A stretch of 64,000 bases of DNA from Flavobacterium weaverense (lineage in GTDB: Bacteria; Bacteroidota; Bacteroidia; Flavobacteriales; Flavobacteriaceae). The position numbers and the translations under genes are program-made. Within the stretch, counting starts at the first letter, position 1. Each line of letters begins with the position of its first letter. The notes under the pieces are model-generated. The model saw only the letters and a program-made list of their open reading frames with translations, was not told the DNA's origin and made no database searches. Shown here one piece after another: positions 1 to 8,538 of the stretch. The stretch spans positions 1 to 64,000 of the forward strand of contig NZ_REFH01000012.1 in assembly GCF_003688495.1 (NCBI RefSeq), written 5' to 3'.

Positions 1-70
1 GCAGCGGATAGCCCACAGCAAAGTGAAGTGAAACAAAACTTTGCGAGGACTTGAAGCGAATAGCCCGACC
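1..70 (+). repeat. Variable-stem intergenic element, copy A (partial)
   Basis: The right flank (45-70, GGACTTGAAGCGAATAGCCC) resembles the right flank of the elements at 1996, 31068 and 63648. Just left of it is a private 7-bp stem, GCAAAGT at 18-24 pairing with ACTTTGC at 38-44. The left flank is cut by the window edge or has diverged. It is assigned to the family by the flank match only. Confidence 0.45.
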
Positions 71-80
71 CTTTATAAAA

Positions 81-120
81 AAAGAGCCTGTTACCTTTTC
101 TGGTAACAGGCTCTTTTTTT
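81..120. terminator. Bidirectional Rho-independent terminator
   Basis: A perfect 15-bp stem (81-95 with 102-116, loop of 6) is flanked by A-rich sequence on the left and a T-run on the right. It can therefore stop transcription on both strands: of the DUF4294 gene, which ends at 146, and of whatever lies left of the window. Confidence 0.85.
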
Positions 121-145
121 ATAAACGGTAACGCCCAAAAGAAAT

Positions 146-820
146 TTATTTTGCTTTTTGCGCTTTTGAATACCAGGCGTCATTAAGATTATCATAATCT
201 ATGGGAACAGCAGTCTTTTGGTTTAATAGTCTTCCAGATTCAAATCCTCGCATCAGTATGGTCTCAATTAAATAATCCTCATTTACTTCGTAGGGAGCAT
301 ACTTAGTTTTTAAGTTAATATCGAATACACTTGCTGCAGTATTTGACCAAAATGCTTTCCATCCACTTTTCAAAGTTTTTACTAATTCAAAAGTTGTTTG
401 GCCAGTTTGTCTGTGGATTAATTTTACTAATATTCGCCCTTGGCTTCGAGAAAGTTTTTTTAGTTTAGCTTCAAACTCATTATTCAAATAGCCTTCAACA
501 ATATTAAAATATCTTTTTTTCTCTCTATTACTTTTTAGATTCATCATTCCTTTATTGAGATTGACTAATCTTTCTGAAGCTAATCTCGCATAGGGATAAG
601 TAACGTAAACACGGTTTTGAAGAATTAGGAATTGCTTTCTCGCTTCGGGATCCATTTTTTCTTTATGAATTAGAATCTCGGGCAATTGAATTGTATCATT
701 TAATATAAGGTCATCATCTTGTAATTCATAACCCATTTTTGTAGTGTCTTGAGGAATAACTTGTGCATTCATAGCGCTAAAGCCCAAAACAAAAAAGAAC
801 AAGAATTTAAATAGGTTCAT
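146..820 (-). CDS. DUF4294 family protein, exported
   Basis: A 224-residue protein that I recognise as the Bacteroidota DUF4294 family; its function is unknown to me. It begins with a hydrophobic signal peptide (MNLFKFLFFFVLGFSAMNAQ) ending in a likely signal peptidase site at NAQ. The rest is basic and helical, with a conserved-looking stretch around YVTYPYARLASERL. An upstream TTG at 841 would add seven residues before the signal sequence, so the ATG at 820 is preferred. It is divergent from the M42 peptidase gene (82 bp between starts). A TAnnTTTG box lies at 839-846 on this strand. Confidence 0.8.
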   Translation of the reverse strand: MNLFKFLFFFVLGFSAMNAQVIPQDTTKMGYELQDDDLILNDTIQLPEILIHKEKMDPEARKQFLILQNRVYVTYPYARLASERLVNLNKGMMNLKSNREKKRYFNIVEGYLNNEFEAKLKKLSRSQGRILVKLIHRQTGQTTFELVKTLKSGWKAFWSNTAASVFDINLKTKYAPYEVNEDYLIETILMRGFESGRLLNQKTAVPIDYDNLNDAWYSKAQKAK

Positions 821-838
821 ATATGAAATTTTAATTGC

Positions 839-846
839 CAAAATTA
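839..846 (-). promoter_or_regulatory. -7 box (TAATTTTG) of the DUF4294 gene
   Basis: Read on the minus strand, the bases match the Bacteroidota -7 consensus TAnnTTTG, 18 nt before the ATG. There is no TTG at the ideal spacing upstream; the nearest give spacers of 13 and 25. The assignment is therefore tentative. Confidence 0.4.
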
Positions 847-901
847 TACATTATATACGCAACTGTAATGCCAAAGTTATAAATTAGCAAAAAAATATTT
901 T

Positions 902-1990
902 ATGAGCACAAAATCGATACTTAAAGAATCCTCTATCACATTTTTAGAGCAATATTTAAACAATGCATCTCCAACAGGATTTGAGGCTGAAGGCCAGAAA
1001 TTATGGATGGAATATTTAAAACCATACGTAGATACTTTTATTACTGATACCTACGGAACGGCTGTAGGAGTTATTAACCCTGACGCCCCGTACAAGGTAG
1101 TTATTGAAGGTCATGCAGATGAAATTTCTTGGTATGTTAATTACATTACTGACGATGGACTAATTTATGTGATAAGAAATGGTGGTTCAGATCACCAAAT
1201 TGCACCATCAAAGAGAGTAAACATTCATACTAAAAACGGAATTGTGAAAGGTGTTTTTGGCTGGCCAGCTATTCACACGCGTAACCGAGGGAAAGAAGAA
1301 ATCGTTAAAATAGATAATTTGTTCATTGATATAGGTTGTGAAACTAAAGAACAAGTTGACAAAATGGGTGTGCATGTTGGTTGTGTAATCACCTACCCTG
1401 ACGAGTTTATGATTTTAAACGAAAATAAATTTGTTTGTCGTGCTATAGACAATCGTATGGGTGGATTTATGATTGCCGAAGTCGCGAGATTATTGCATGA
1501 GAATAAAATCAAGCTCCCTTTTGGCTTATATATCACTAATTCTGTTCAGGAAGAAGTTGGATTAAGAGGTGCTGAGATGATTACAAAAACGATCAGACCA
1601 AACGTTGCGATTGTTACTGATGTTTGTCATGATTCGACTACTCCAATGATCGATAAGAAAATTGAAGGAGAAACTAAAATAGGGAAAGGTCCAGTTATTA
1701 CTTATGCTCCGGCAGTTCAAAATAATTTGAGAGAATTAATACTAGAAACGGCAATGGTTAATGAAATTCCTTTTCAGCGGTTAGCGTCCTCTCGCGTGAC
1801 TGGAACTGACACTGACGCATTTGCTTATAGTAACGGTGGAGTTGCATCAGCATTAATCTCCTTGCCTTTACGTTATATGCACACCACAGTTGAAATGGTT
1901 CACCGTGATGATGTTGAAAATGTAATTAAACTTATTTATGAGACTTTACTAAAATTAGAGAATGAGGATACTTTTTCTTATTTTAAGTAA
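902..1990 (+). CDS. M42 family metallopeptidase (glutamyl aminopeptidase / cellulase M-like)
   Basis: A 362-residue cytosolic di-metal aminopeptidase, full length for the family. The expected metal ligands are visible: His71 in EGHADE, Asp183 in AIDNR, the Glu217-Glu218 pair in QEEVG, Asp240 in VTDVCHD and His327 in MHTTVE. These enzymes trim N-terminal residues from peptides in the cytoplasm and form large oligomers. The exact residue preference cannot be read from sequence. It is a single gene, divergent from the DUF4294 gene and convergent with purC, with a repeat element and terminator between them. Confidence 0.92.
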   Translation: MSTKSILKESSITFLEQYLNNASPTGFEAEGQKLWMEYLKPYVDTFITDTYGTAVGVINPDAPYKVVIEGHADEISWYVNYITDDGLIYVIRNGGSDHQIAPSKRVNIHTKNGIVKGVFGWPAIHTRNRGKEEIVKIDNLFIDIGCETKEQVDKMGVHVGCVITYPDEFMILNENKFVCRAIDNRMGGFMIAEVARLLHENKIKLPFGLYITNSVQEEVGLRGAEMITKTIRPNVAIVTDVCHDSTTPMIDKKIEGETKIGKGPVITYAPAVQNNLRELILETAMVNEIPFQRLASSRVTGTDTDAFAYSNGGVASALISLPLRYMHTTVEMVHRDDVENVIKLIYETLLKLENEDTFSYFK

Positions 1991-1995
1991 TTTTA

Positions 1996-2077
1996 GGAGC
2001 TAATCCCGCTATTCGTTGCAATCTTTACTTCCTGAAAAAACTCAGGAAATAAAGGATTTCCACTGCTATCGGGGCTA
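1996..2077 (-). repeat. Variable-stem intergenic element, copy B
   Basis: Read on the minus strand it begins TAGCCCCGATAGCAGTGG and ends AACGAATAGCGGGATTAGCT, matching the copies at 31068 and 63648. Between the flanks is a private imperfect stem (CTTTA-TTCCTGA pairing with TCAGGAA-TAAAG). It sits between two convergent genes, just beside a terminator. Confidence 0.75.
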
Positions 2078-2080
2078 AAA

Positions 2081-2115
2081 AAAAACCGCAATTCATAAGT
2101 TGAATTGCAGTTTTT
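2081..2115. terminator. Bidirectional terminator between the M42 gene and purC
   Basis: The stem GCAATTCA (2088-2095) pairs with TGAATTGC (2101-2108), and AAAAAC on the left pairs with GTTTTT on the right around one mismatch. A- and T-runs on both sides fit termination of both convergent genes. Confidence 0.8.
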
Positions 2116-2141
2116 CTAGTTTTTAAAGTGCGGATTGCAAA

Positions 2142-3095
2142 TTATCTATTTGCCAAATATGCTACAACGTTCTTTTCTATTCTCTCATTAATATTTGAAA
2201 TATCCGCTTTTACGAACTTCTCTCCAAGGATATTCTCGTATAATTCAATATATCTCTCCGAAACTGTCTCAATGTATTCATCAGTCATATTAGGAATTTG
2301 TTGTCCTTCTAAACCTTGAAAGCCGTTTTCTATTAACCAGCGACGTACAAACTCTTTAGATAATTGTTTTTGTTCTTCTCCTTTATCTTGTCTTTCTTGA
2401 TATCCTTCTACATAAAAATAACGCGAAGAATCTGGTGTATGAATTTCATCAATCAAAACAATAACTCCTTCTTTAGTTTTTCCAAATTCATATTTGGTAT
2501 CAACTAAAATTAAACCGCGACTTGCAGCAATTTCAGTTCCTCTTTGAAACAAATCTCTAGTGTATTTTTCTAAAACCAGATAGTCTTCCTCTGTTACAAT
2601 ACCTTGTGATAATATAGCTTCCCTAGAAATATCAGCATCATGTTCTCCATTATCTGCTTTTGTTGTCGGCGTGATAATAGGCTCTGGAAATTTATCATTT
2701 TCTTTCAAGCCTTCTGGCATTGTCACTCCGCATATTTCTCTTTTACCAAGAGCGTATTCGCGGGAAGCGTGTCCTGATAAATAACCACGAATTACCATTT
2801 CTACTTTAAAGGGAGTACATAAGTGACCAACAGCAACACTAGGATCTGGAGTTGCAATCAACCAGTTTGGAACTATATCCTGAGTAAGCTCCATGAACTT
2901 AGTAGCAATCTGATTTAAGATTTGACCTTTGTATGGAATTCCTTTTGGTAAAACAACATCAAAAGCTGAAAGCCTATCTGTAGCCACCATTACTAAAAGA
3001 TCATCATTAATATTGTAAACTTCTCTCACTTTTCCCCTGTAAACTGATTTTTGATTAGGAAAGTTAAAGTCGGTTGTTGTGATTGTATTACTCAT
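2142..3095 (-). CDS. purC: Phosphoribosylaminoimidazole-succinocarboxamide synthase
   Basis: SAICAR synthase joins aspartate to CAIR with ATP in purine synthesis. The 317-residue product has [13 protein letters not shown] near the N-terminus (nucleotide-binding strand), LSAFDVVLP, the substrate-binding [16 protein letters not shown] and LVDTKYEFG near residue 200, all hallmarks of PurC. It is of the longer type (about 310 aa) common in Bacteroidota. A TTG at 3158 would add 21 low-complexity residues. The ATG at 3095 gives the family's normal start and is chosen. No other purine genes are adjacent. Confidence 0.95.
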   Translation of the reverse strand: MSNTITTTDFNFPNQKSVYRGKVREVYNINDDLLVMVATDRLSAFDVVLPKGIPYKGQILNQIATKFMELTQDIVPNWLIATPDPSVAVGHLCTPFKVEMVIRGYLSGHASREYALGKREICGVTMPEGLKENDKFPEPIITPTTKADNGEHDADISREAILSQGIVTEEDYLVLEKYTRDLFQRGTEIAASRGLILVDTKYEFGKTKEGVIVLIDEIHTPDSSRYFYVEGYQERQDKGEEQKQLSKEFVRRWLIENGFQGLEGQQIPNMTDEYIETVSERYIELYENILGEKFVKADISNINERIEKNVVAYLANR

Positions 3096-3386
3096 TACGG
3101 TTTTAGTTGTTGTGTTGTTATTTTTTGCAAAAATAGGTTCTTTCAAAGAGATACACAAAATTGTTGAAACATTATTCTGACCAAACCTAGTGGTTTTAAT
3201 AAAATAGAATTTAGCTACGAATTAGAAGGAAATCATGAATTTTGTGTATTTACTATTACAAGAATTATTTTCCAATTAAAATTAGAGTAGTTAATTTTTA
3301 ATAATCATTGCCATTTGTGCTAATTCGTCAAATTCGTGTCAAAAAAAAGCTAAACTTTTAATCAAATATTACTTTTAATAAATGAT

Positions 3387-5735
3387 CTACTTTTTAAGCA
3401 GCGTATTATTGAACAAATCTAATATACGGCTGTACTCATCAACCCAAGAATAGGTTTCTTTAAAACCATGTGCCTCCACAGGAAAGGATGAGAGACTCCA
3501 ATTTTTCTTGCCTAACTCAATGAATCGCTGCGACATTCGAACAATATCTTTGTATTCGACATTATCATCAACCATTCCGTGAAGCATCAATAAATTTCCT
3601 TGCAGATTATCGGCAAAATAAATTGGTAAACTTTTCTTGTAAGCATCTGGATCAGTTTCTGGAAAATTCAAAATATTTCCAGTATATCCATGGTTGTAAT
3701 GAGCCCAATCAGTTACGGAACGCAAAGCTGCGCCAGAAGCGAATTCTTTTGAAGTAGTCAACATTCCCATTAGCGTAATAAAACCGCCATATGAACCACC
3801 GTAAATACCTACTCTATCGTTATCGATACCTAAATTTTTAACGAGATAATTTTTACCGTCGATTTGATCTGTTAAATCTTTTCCACCCATAAAACGGTAT
3901 ATACCTGTTCTAAAATCACGTCCATAACCATCACTCGCTCTGTAATCGATGTCAAGAACCGTGTATCCTAAATCAGTTAGTAAATTATGAAACATGTATT
4001 CTCTATGATAACTACTCCAGTAATTATGGGCGTTTTGTAAATAACCAGCACCGTGTACAAAAATTATTGCTGCTTTATTAGCGTTCTTAGTATCAGGATT
4101 ATAAATGCGAGCATGAACATCTGTTCCATCTTGCGCTTTAAAAGTGATTACTTCTGGTTCACGCCATGCATAAGCTTCAAAATTATGAGATGTGGAATTT
4201 GTTATCTGTTTAAGTGAAGTATTTACTTTATTTGTAGCAAAGTACATTTCCCAAGGCTTGTTTTTATAGGAATATCTAACTGCTAAAGTTTTTTCATCCG
4301 GAGATAGACTCACCTCATTTGCACCATCTTTTGTTAAAATAGGTTGCATTGAAGCATTGGAAACATCCATTTTGTAAAAATTCCTGTTTCCTGGATGCGT
4401 TGTATTAGTGGTTAAATAAAACGACTTTTTATCTTTTGCTAAAGTGACATTTCGAACTTCCCAATTCCCTTTCGTCAATTGAATTTTTGCTTTAGATCTT
4501 AAATTGTATGAATACAAATGTGAATATCCTGTTACTTCTGATTGAAAATAAATAGTTTCGTTATCTCCAAGAAAACCAAGTGTTCCTCGTCCATAAGAGT
4601 TTGAAGGAATTCCAGGACCTCCTATCCAAGCTTCATCATGTTGATGCTCAATTTCTTGGAATGTACCATTTTCTAAATTCAAACTTACAATCCATCGATC
4701 TTTATTATCTTGACTTCTGATTTCAGCGACAGCTAATGAACCGCTTTCATTATACATAGGTTCTTGAACAACAATCAATTTATCTTTTTTCTCAATAGTT
4801 TTAGATTTTTCATAGCTCTCAAGATATTTGGGAACATCTTGCATATGACTCAGTGCTGAAAAATTAACAAAATAAACAGAATCTTTTGCAACGTTATAAA
4901 TACCAAATTTAGTAGTAAGTAAATTAGCCGTCGAAACTTTTTCTTTAGTATCTTCAATCTCGTTGTAACCATCCGCTGTTATAAAAAGTTCCATCTTTTC
5001 ATTTTTACGTTCCACGTCTTGAATCAATCTAAAAGTGGCAAAACTCCCTTTTGGATTTGCTTTCAAACTGCCAAAATTATATTTTCCGTAGTAGAAAGGC
5101 TTTGGAAAATCCGATTTCGTAGCCTTTGAATTAGCTAGATTCCACTTTTTTAAATCATCTTGGTCTCTCACAAATTGAAATAATTCTTTCTGCTGTGTTT
5201 TCAAAAATGATTCTTGCTCCTTTGACGTATCCTCTCCTTTTCCTTTTCTAAAATTTGTCAATTGAATTACAGATCCTTCATTCGAATTGAATTGAAATAG
5301 ATTTTCATTTTGTCTAAAGTATAATACACCAGCTTCTGCACCTATTTGTAAACCAGAAATCGGGCTACTTTGCTGATATAACTTTTTAGATTTTTTCGTT
5401 TTTAACGAATACGAAAATAATCTTCCTTTATCAACGTAGTAATATAAATCTGGATTTGAGGATTTTTTAAAATCTAATTTGGAAAAAGCTGCTTCATTTT
5501 GATCTGCTAATTCAGGTTTAGAAAGTCCGTTTTTCCAAAAATAGGTTCTGTTTCCCAATTCATTATTTGGATTCCAATCAAAATATATTTTTTGTCCGTC
5601 CAGAGACCATCTTTGATTTTCCGGCTGCTCACCTATAAAGGCGTTACCTTTCATTATTTCTTTCAGTTTGAGTGCTTGACTTTGAACTGTGATTGAAAAC
5701 AAAACGCAAAAGGATAGGATTATTTTTCTTGTCAT
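3387..5735 (-). CDS. S9 family peptidase (dipeptidyl peptidase IV-like)
   Basis: A 782-residue serine peptidase with an N-terminal signal sequence (cleavage probably after TVQSQA), a long beta-propeller region and a C-terminal alpha/beta hydrolase. The catalytic triad is readable: Ser648 in GGSYGGF, Asp723 in HGMVDDNV and His756 in EAHGF. Family members cut dipeptides or oligopeptides, often after proline. The signal peptide places it in the periplasm. I see no type IX secretion C-terminal domain. It is a single gene upstream of a HAD phosphatase gene on the same strand (36-bp gap). Confidence 0.9.
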   Translation of the reverse strand: MTRKIILSFCVLFSITVQSQALKLKEIMKGNAFIGEQPENQRWSLDGQKIYFDWNPNNELGNRTYFWKNGLSKPELADQNEAAFSKLDFKKSSNPDLYYYVDKGRLFSYSLKTKKSKKLYQQSSPISGLQIGAEAGVLYFRQNENLFQFNSNEGSVIQLTNFRKGKGEDTSKEQESFLKTQQKELFQFVRDQDDLKKWNLANSKATKSDFPKPFYYGKYNFGSLKANPKGSFATFRLIQDVERKNEKMELFITADGYNEIEDTKEKVSTANLLTTKFGIYNVAKDSVYFVNFSALSHMQDVPKYLESYEKSKTIEKKDKLIVVQEPMYNESGSLAVAEIRSQDNKDRWIVSLNLENGTFQEIEHQHDEAWIGGPGIPSNSYGRGTLGFLGDNETIYFQSEVTGYSHLYSYNLRSKAKIQLTKGNWEVRNVTLAKDKKSFYLTTNTTHPGNRNFYKMDVSNASMQPILTKDGANEVSLSPDEKTLAVRYSYKNKPWEMYFATNKVNTSLKQITNSTSHNFEAYAWREPEVITFKAQDGTDVHARIYNPDTKNANKAAIIFVHGAGYLQNAHNYWSSYHREYMFHNLLTDLGYTVLDIDYRASDGYGRDFRTGIYRFMGGKDLTDQIDGKNYLVKNLGIDNDRVGIYGGSYGGFITLMGMLTTSKEFASGAALRSVTDWAHYNHGYTGNILNFPETDPDAYKKSLPIYFADNLQGNLLMLHGMVDDNVEYKDIVRMSQRFIELGKKNWSLSSFPVEAHGFKETYSWVDEYSRILDLFNNTLLKK

Positions 5736-5771
5736 ATTATAAGAGGATTAATAGATGTTGGCTTTTTATTA

Positions 5772-6587
5772 TTAATTAGTAAGTAATTGTTGCGATAGAT
5801 ACGTTGCGACTCCATCATTATCGTTTGATAAAATTTGTTCTAAATGTGGAAGTGTATCAATTAAACTTTGAGGTGCATTTCCCATCAACAGCCCTTTTCC
5901 TGCAGATTTAAGCATTTCTTCATCATTAAAACCGTCTCCAAAGGAAATGGATTCTTCAAAAGCGTATTTTTCTAATTGTAAAATTTTTTCAATGGCTACA
6001 CTTTTGTTAACTGATTTATCCATAAATTCCAAACAAAACGGGAGGCTAAATGCATGACAGAAAAGATCAGAATAAGTGTGTAAAATTTTGTCTTTCAATT
6101 CAACTAATTTTTGATGATCGTCATGAGTGAAGAAAATTTTAATTGCGCTAAAATCTTCTAAAGATTCAAAATTTACAATTTCAGGCAAGTATTTCGACTC
6201 TTTTGAAAAACTATTCAACGCATCGTTATTATGATTGGTTTGCCACTTATCTTCTTTAAATAAAACGGATGTAATTTCAGCGTCAATTTCTAAATCAAAA
6301 ATTGCTTTGACCAACTCACTTTTCATATCCACAGAAAAAAGAAGTTCATTATCTGGAGAGTGGATTCTTGCACCGTTTGAAGTTACTAAATATACTGGGC
6401 AGTCCAATGTTGCAACAATTGCTTGCGCATCCAGGTGATGACGACCTGTTGCGACGATTAGCAGATAATTCTTTTTATGTAATTCTTTAAATATAGTTTT
6501 AGTATAGTCTGAAATTTTGTGGTCTGAGTTGAGTAAAGTTCCATCTAAATCAGTAATGACAACTTTAATTTTTTCTTTTAAAATCAT
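5772..6587 (-). CDS. Cof-type HAD-IIB phosphatase
   Basis: A 271-residue haloacid dehalogenase-superfamily hydrolase. Motif I is DLDGTLLNSD, with nucleophile Asp13 and acid/base Asp15. Motif IV is SFGDGFNDEEML near residue 220, where the aspartates bind Mg2+. The large C2-type cap lies between them. Family members dephosphorylate sugar phosphates, flavin precursors or similar metabolites; the substrate is not predictable here. A TTG at 6620 would add 11 residues, but the ATG at 6587 sits immediately before the conserved core strand and is preferred. Confidence 0.88.
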   Translation of the reverse strand: MILKEKIKVVITDLDGTLLNSDHKISDYTKTIFKELHKKNYLLIVATGRHHLDAQAIVATLDCPVYLVTSNGARIHSPDNELLFSVDMKSELVKAIFDLEIDAEITSVLFKEDKWQTNHNNDALNSFSKESKYLPEIVNFESLEDFSAIKIFFTHDDHQKLVELKDKILHTYSDLFCHAFSLPFCLEFMDKSVNKSVAIEKILQLEKYAFEESISFGDGFNDEEMLKSAGKGLLMGNAPQSLIDTLPHLEQILSNDNDGVATYLSQQLLTN

Positions 6588-6782
6588 TTTTTGGGTAACT
6601 CTGTTTTTTATTAATTCCAAATTTATTCAATTTATTAGAGAATAACAACGATTGCTTTTTAGTTTGTAAGGCGGGAATCTAATTTAACTTTTAAAAACAA
6701 GATTTGGGAAATTAAAATAGAATATACAGCATATTTACCTTTATATTTCACAAATTAGTATCAGCATAATAAAAGCGTTTAT

Positions 6783-6807
6783 ATTGTTGTATTTAATATA
6801 CAACAAT
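6783..6807. promoter_or_regulatory. Perfect palindrome, candidate NO-responsive operator
   Basis: ATTGTTGTAT (6783-6792) is separated by 5 bp from its exact reverse complement ATACAACAAT (6798-6807). It lies 14 bp upstream of a TATATTTG -7 box (6822-6829), over the expected -33 region. It precedes the flavohaemoglobin gene, whose neighbour encodes an Rrf2 repressor, so it is the obvious candidate operator for that protein. Confidence 0.7.
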
Positions 6808-6821
6808 TATCTATTGTGGCT

Positions 6822-6829
6822 TATATTTG
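6822..6829 (+). promoter_or_regulatory. -7 box (TATATTTG) of the flavohaemoglobin gene
   Basis: An exact TAnnTTTG match 25 nt before the ATG at 6855. No TTG is found 17-23 bp upstream; that position is occupied by the palindrome at 6783-6807. This fits a weak, regulated promoter. Confidence 0.6.
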
Positions 6830-6854
6830 TATTAAATCAATAATAATTAATCAC

Positions 6855-8054
6855 ATGAATTCAATTCAAAAAGAATTAGTAAAAAGTACAGTTCCAATAT
6901 TAAAAACAAATGGAAATGCTTTAATCTCTTACTTCTACCAGAGAATGCTGACCAATAGTCCTGAATTAAAAAATATTTTTAACATGGCTAACCAAGCTAG
7001 TGGTAAACAACATAATGCTTTAACAGGTGCTGTACTCGCCTACGCTGAAAATATCGATGATCCTTCAGTTCTAATAAATACCTTAAAATCAATTGGTAAT
7101 AAACATGTGAGCTTGAATATTACTCCAGAACAGTACGATATTGTAGGAACTCATCTTATCAATTCTATTATTGAAGTTTTAGGTGCCGATGCAAATTCAG
7201 ATTTGATCGAAGCTTGGACTTGTGCCTACAATGAATTAGCAAGCATAATGATCGGTATTGAAGCTGCTATGTATGAAAAAAATAGTCAAAAAAAAGGAGG
7301 TTGGAAAGGATGGAGATCTTTTAAAATTGCTAAAATTGTATCAGAAAGTGCGGAGATCAATTCTTTCTATCTAAAACCAGCGGACGAAAAAGAAATAGCC
7401 GATTTTTTTCCTGGGCAGTATATTTCAGTAAGCACTTACATTCCGGAACTCGGGCATAAACAACCTAGACAATACAGTTTATCTTCAAATTCTAATAATG
7501 AGTTTTATAGAATTTCAGTTAAAAAAGAAACTGGGCAAGCAAACCCAGATGGAATTGTTTCTAATGCTTTGCATAATAAAAAAGTAGGTGATGAATTAGA
7601 AGTAAGTGCTCCTGCTGGATTATTTTACGCAGATCCAGAATCCAAAAATCCTTTAGTTTTGTTAAGTGGTGGTGTTGGGCTTACGCCAATGATGAGTATG
7701 GTGGAAACTAACAAAAATGCGCTTCAGCAGAATCCAACGATATGGATTCATAGTTGTCGTAACGAAAATGTCCACGCTTTTAAAGATACCATTGAAGAAT
7801 TAAACAATGAAAAAACGTGGTTGAAATCGTACGTGTTTTATGAAACTTTACCCGACACTCAAACGAATGCTTTTGAAGGTAGAATAGACTTACAACAAAT
7901 AAAGGAAGACATTTTAATTAAAGATGCAAAATATTACATTTGCGGACCTGCAATATTCATAAAAGTACAGTATCAATCATTGGTTGGCCTTGGTGTCGAT
8001 AGAGAAAATATACTTTATGAAGAATTTGGCCCTCAATTATTAAGTCTTAATTAA
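6855..8054 (+). CDS. hmp: Flavohaemoglobin / nitric oxide dioxygenase
   Basis: A 399-residue protein with a globin domain (about 1-138) and a ferredoxin-NADP reductase-like module. Visible marks are the B10 tyrosine in LISYFYQRM, the proximal haem histidine in IGNKHVSLN, the FAD motif RQYSLSS, the NAD-binding GGVGLTPMMS and the C-terminal YEEFGP. The enzyme oxidises NO to nitrate using O2 and NAD(P)H in the cytoplasm. The start at 6855 gives the normal Hmp N-terminus; an upstream ATG at 6816 overlaps the promoter. It is followed 9 bp later by an Rrf2 regulator gene, so the two probably form an NO-response operon. Confidence 0.95.
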   Translation: MNSIQKELVKSTVPILKTNGNALISYFYQRMLTNSPELKNIFNMANQASGKQHNALTGAVLAYAENIDDPSVLINTLKSIGNKHVSLNITPEQYDIVGTHLINSIIEVLGADANSDLIEAWTCAYNELASIMIGIEAAMYEKNSQKKGGWKGWRSFKIAKIVSESAEINSFYLKPADEKEIADFFPGQYISVSTYIPELGHKQPRQYSLSSNSNNEFYRISVKKETGQANPDGIVSNALHNKKVGDELEVSAPAGLFYADPESKNPLVLLSGGVGLTPMMSMVETNKNALQQNPTIWIHSCRNENVHAFKDTIEELNNEKTWLKSYVFYETLPDTQTNAFEGRIDLQQIKEDILIKDAKYYICGPAIFIKVQYQSLVGLGVDRENILYEEFGPQLLSLN

Positions 8055-8063
8055 TACTGTTAT

Positions 8064-8483
8064 ATGAAACTGAACCACTTTACTGATTTTAGCATGCGCG
8101 TATTGATGTATTTAAATCAAAAAGAAGACGATCAGCGTAGTTCATTAGATGAGCTCACAGCTACATTTAAAATCTCTCGTAATCATCTAATTAAAGTGGT
8201 TCAATTTTTAGCAAATAATGAATTAGTTGAAACTAAAAGAGGTAAAAACGGTGGAATAGTAATAGCTGTTAAAGCACAAGTAATTCTTGTAGGCGATTTA
8301 ATTCATCTTTTAGAACAAGATGAAACGCCTGTAGTTAATTGTGACGCTAAACCATGTATATTTAAATCGCAAAATTGCAAATTAAAATCAGTTTTTATGG
8401 ATGCCTACTCTGCTTTTATTAGCAGTTTAAATCAGTATAAATTATCCGATTTAGAATTTACTAATTGGAGTTCGATTTTCTGA
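8064..8483 (+). CDS. Rrf2 family transcriptional regulator (NsrR-like)
   Basis: A 139-residue winged-helix regulator starting MKLNHFTDFSMRVLMYL, the typical Rrf2/NsrR opening. The cysteine cluster C-x4-C-x6-C in NCDAKPCIFKSQNC matches the Fe-S ligand region of NsrR and IscR. The recognition helix lies around FKISRNHLIKVVQFLANN. NsrR senses NO through its Fe-S cluster and represses hmp. The position directly behind hmp supports that role and suggests autoregulation through the palindrome at 6783. NsrR is the most likely identity, but another Rrf2 member cannot be excluded. Confidence 0.88.
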   Translation: MKLNHFTDFSMRVLMYLNQKEDDQRSSLDELTATFKISRNHLIKVVQFLANNELVETKRGKNGGIVIAVKAQVILVGDLIHLLEQDETPVVNCDAKPCIFKSQNCKLKSVFMDAYSAFISSLNQYKLSDLEFTNWSSIF

Positions 8484-8508
8484 TTAAAAACTATTTAGGT
8501 TATAAAAA

Positions 8509-8538
8509 CAAAAAAGGCTTTTTTCAAAGCCTTTTTTT
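8509..8538. terminator. Bidirectional terminator between the Rrf2 gene and phoH
   Basis: AAAGGCTTT and CAAAGCCTTT form a stem with an A-run on the left and a T-run on the right, between two convergent genes. Confidence 0.8.

Noticed and set aside
3311..3347. Phrase GTGCTAATTCGTCAAATTCGTGTC before the S9 peptidase gene's 3' end as a repeat element
   Set aside because: It looks like a degenerate intergenic repeat I recall from other Flavobacteriia, but only one clear copy is in the window, so it cannot be supported here.
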